Notes under the pieces: generated by a model | The model's database searches: none | Told to the model about the DNA's origin: nothing | The model's input: only the letters and a program-made list of their open reading frames with translations | Position numbers and translations under genes: made by a program | Assembly (NCBI GenBank): GCA_003427395.1 | Contig: BFEA01000254.1 | Span: 722,782-742,892, forward strand | Reading direction: 5' to 3' | Source of the DNA: Chara braunii | Taxonomy: Eukaryota; Streptophyta; Charophyceae; Charales; Characeae | DNA: 20,111 nt | Part shown: positions 19,203 to 20,111 of the stretch, one piece after another | How positions within the stretch are numbered: position 1 is the first letter of the stretch | How the letters are laid out: each line of letters starts with the position of its first letter

Positions 19203-19576
19203 AGCGACGTAGCTCAGTTGATTAGGCACGCAAGTGACATTCAGGAGGTTGTGGGTTTAATCCCCGCCTATATCACTCTCGATGCCAACCAACTGAGATA
19301 GTCAGCTGGATCCTCCCAGTCTGTATCAGTAAGGTCTTCAGCCAACACGGCTGGGAGGAACCTCCAATCCCTACTATCCTACCTCAGTGTGACCAGCACT
19401 TAGGACCATCACCCTACCAGTATTGAGGGCAACTTGGACAACACAGCAGTGACTAGCATCTGGGCTGGGCCAACCTCCCTGCCCTAATAGCGGAGGCGGA
19501 CGAACCATGCCGTACGGGAACTTCAGACACCAGACTCATGCAATCTGCTACAGGCCAAATTCTGTGCGTGTGTGTC
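19203..19576 (+). mobile_element. tRNA-headed SINE-like unit
   Basis: The head has a Pol III A box (TAGCTCAGTTGATTAGG, 19210-19226) and a T-arm/B box, GTGGG-TTTAATC-CCCGC (19251-19267), which folds as a normal five-pair T stem with a seven-base loop. Spacing between the boxes is tRNA-like, but the acceptor ends do not pair, so it is not a working tRNA gene. A body of about 300 bases follows, containing the stem TCCTCCCAG/CTGGGAGGA (19311-19319 with 19351-19359), and a T run at about 19577 could stop Pol III. SINEs of this design are copied by an LTR- or LINE-encoded RT. I could not define target-site duplications. Confidence 0.55.
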
Positions 19577-19920
19577 TTTTTTTTTTTTTTAATTTGTTTT
19601 TTGTGGTTTTCATTTTTTTTAAATACACGAAGTTCTAAAAAAAAATAATAATAAAAAATTGTTGTACATCTTTGAAATATCTACAACCTTATATTTTTTA
19701 TTTGTTTTTCTGTTTTTTGTTTTAGCCATTTAAAAATTTGTGTGAAACTAAAAAAAAACACTCATTTCATTTCAGTTTTTGTTTTTTCATTGTGTGTTTA
19801 CATTTTTTATGTAAAAAAAATATATTTAAACATAAAAAAAAGGGTTGTAGTCCTCGAAAAAACCTACAACCCCGTTTTTTATTTTATTTTCTTAGATTAT
19901 TTTTATCCAGAAAAAAAAAA
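19577..19920. other. AT-rich region with A and T tracts
   Basis: Runs of A and T dominate; open frames here are low-complexity Phe/Lys sequence and not genes. It carries the inverted repeat described next. Confidence 0.6.
19842..19872. other. stem-loop GGGTTGTAG/CTACAACCC between A and T runs
   Basis: Perfect nine-base arms at 19842-19850 and 19864-19872, preceded by a run of A and followed after two bases by a run of T, so the A and T runs could extend the stem. A related CTACAACC word lies at 19681-19688. Confidence 0.7.
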
Positions 19921-19974
19921 ATTGCGGACCCCGTTAATTCGCGTCCAACGCGCGTTTGAACGGGAGTTTAACGC

Positions 19975-19996
19975 AAATTCAACGCTCGTTGAATTT
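19975..19996. other. 22-bp palindrome with CAACG motif
   Basis: AAATTCAACG and CGTTGAATTT are exact reverse complements around a two-base centre. CAACG or CGTTG recurs several times between 19944 and 20018, in both orientations. Confidence 0.75.
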
Positions 19997-20045
19997 ATCA
20001 ACGAGGAACCCGCGTTGAATTCGAAATCGGACACACAACTGTGCT

Positions 20046-20049
<4 letters not shown>

Positions 20050-20095
<46 letters not shown>

Positions 20096-20111
20096 TGTGT
20101 GTGTGTGTGTG
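20050..20111. repeat. GT dinucleotide microsatellite, runs off the end
   Basis: Nearly pure GT for about 60 bases with one GAAT interruption near 20091. Confidence 0.95.

Noticed and set aside
19203-19274. Functional tRNA gene
   Set aside because: The A box and T arm are good, but the acceptor arms do not pair and no clean anticodon stem forms; a SINE head fits better.
19742-20092. Forward frame of 116 codons ending in repeated Val-Cys
   Set aside because: Composed of A/T runs and the GT microsatellite; plain low-complexity translation.

Overview
The window reads as intergenic DNA of a large, repeat-rich eukaryotic nuclear genome. There are no dense operons, there are plant-style Ty3/gypsy proteins, long LTRs, mono-, di- and trinucleotide tracts and a tRNA-headed SINE-like unit. 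The wording of the pol and gag-like proteins resembles retroelement proteins I associate with charophyte green algae such as Chara. That is recollection, not a search, so take the source as a green-lineage eukaryote, possibly a charophyte.

Layout: a GT tract and short flank (1-236); a 5' LTR (237-3847) that breaks off directly into a truncated, frameshifted pol (3865-6233: end of RT, RNase H, integrase). A 160-base gap follows that ends in a splice-acceptor-like site, then a broken gag-like reading frame with a CCHC zinc knuckle (6396-8755). After that come a hairpin-rich non-coding stretch with one open 185-codon frame of unknown nature (8756-10718) and the 3' LTR (10719 to at least 14729). 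The two LTRs are clearly one family: collinear over about 3.6-4.0 kb, both starting TGTCGG, with an estimated 5-10% base difference and several indels. The element is dead: RT is mostly missing, frameshifts interrupt pol and gag, there are in-frame stops, and the third catalytic acid of the integrase reads Lys.

To the right of the LTR the window holds no gene I recognise, but it contains the most striking signal. Two neighbouring series of repeated stem-loops lie at 15583-16310 and about 16571-17130. In the first, a nearly constant 20-base loop is closed by stems whose sequences differ from copy to copy yet remain complementary. In the second, five copies at a very regular spacing of about 123 bases each carry an outer stem and an inner hairpin. 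They are followed by weak promoter- or exon-like signals (17175-18730), an AAAAG microsatellite, a SINE-like unit with Pol III A and B boxes (about 19203-19576), AT-rich DNA with an inverted repeat, and a terminal GT tract.

In working terms, the retroelement parts would once have acted together: the LTR as promoter and polyadenylation unit, RT/RNase H for copying, integrase for insertion, and the gag-like protein for particle and RNA binding. The odd point is the order, with the gag-like frame downstream of integrase. The stem-loop arrays are not explained by the retroelement.
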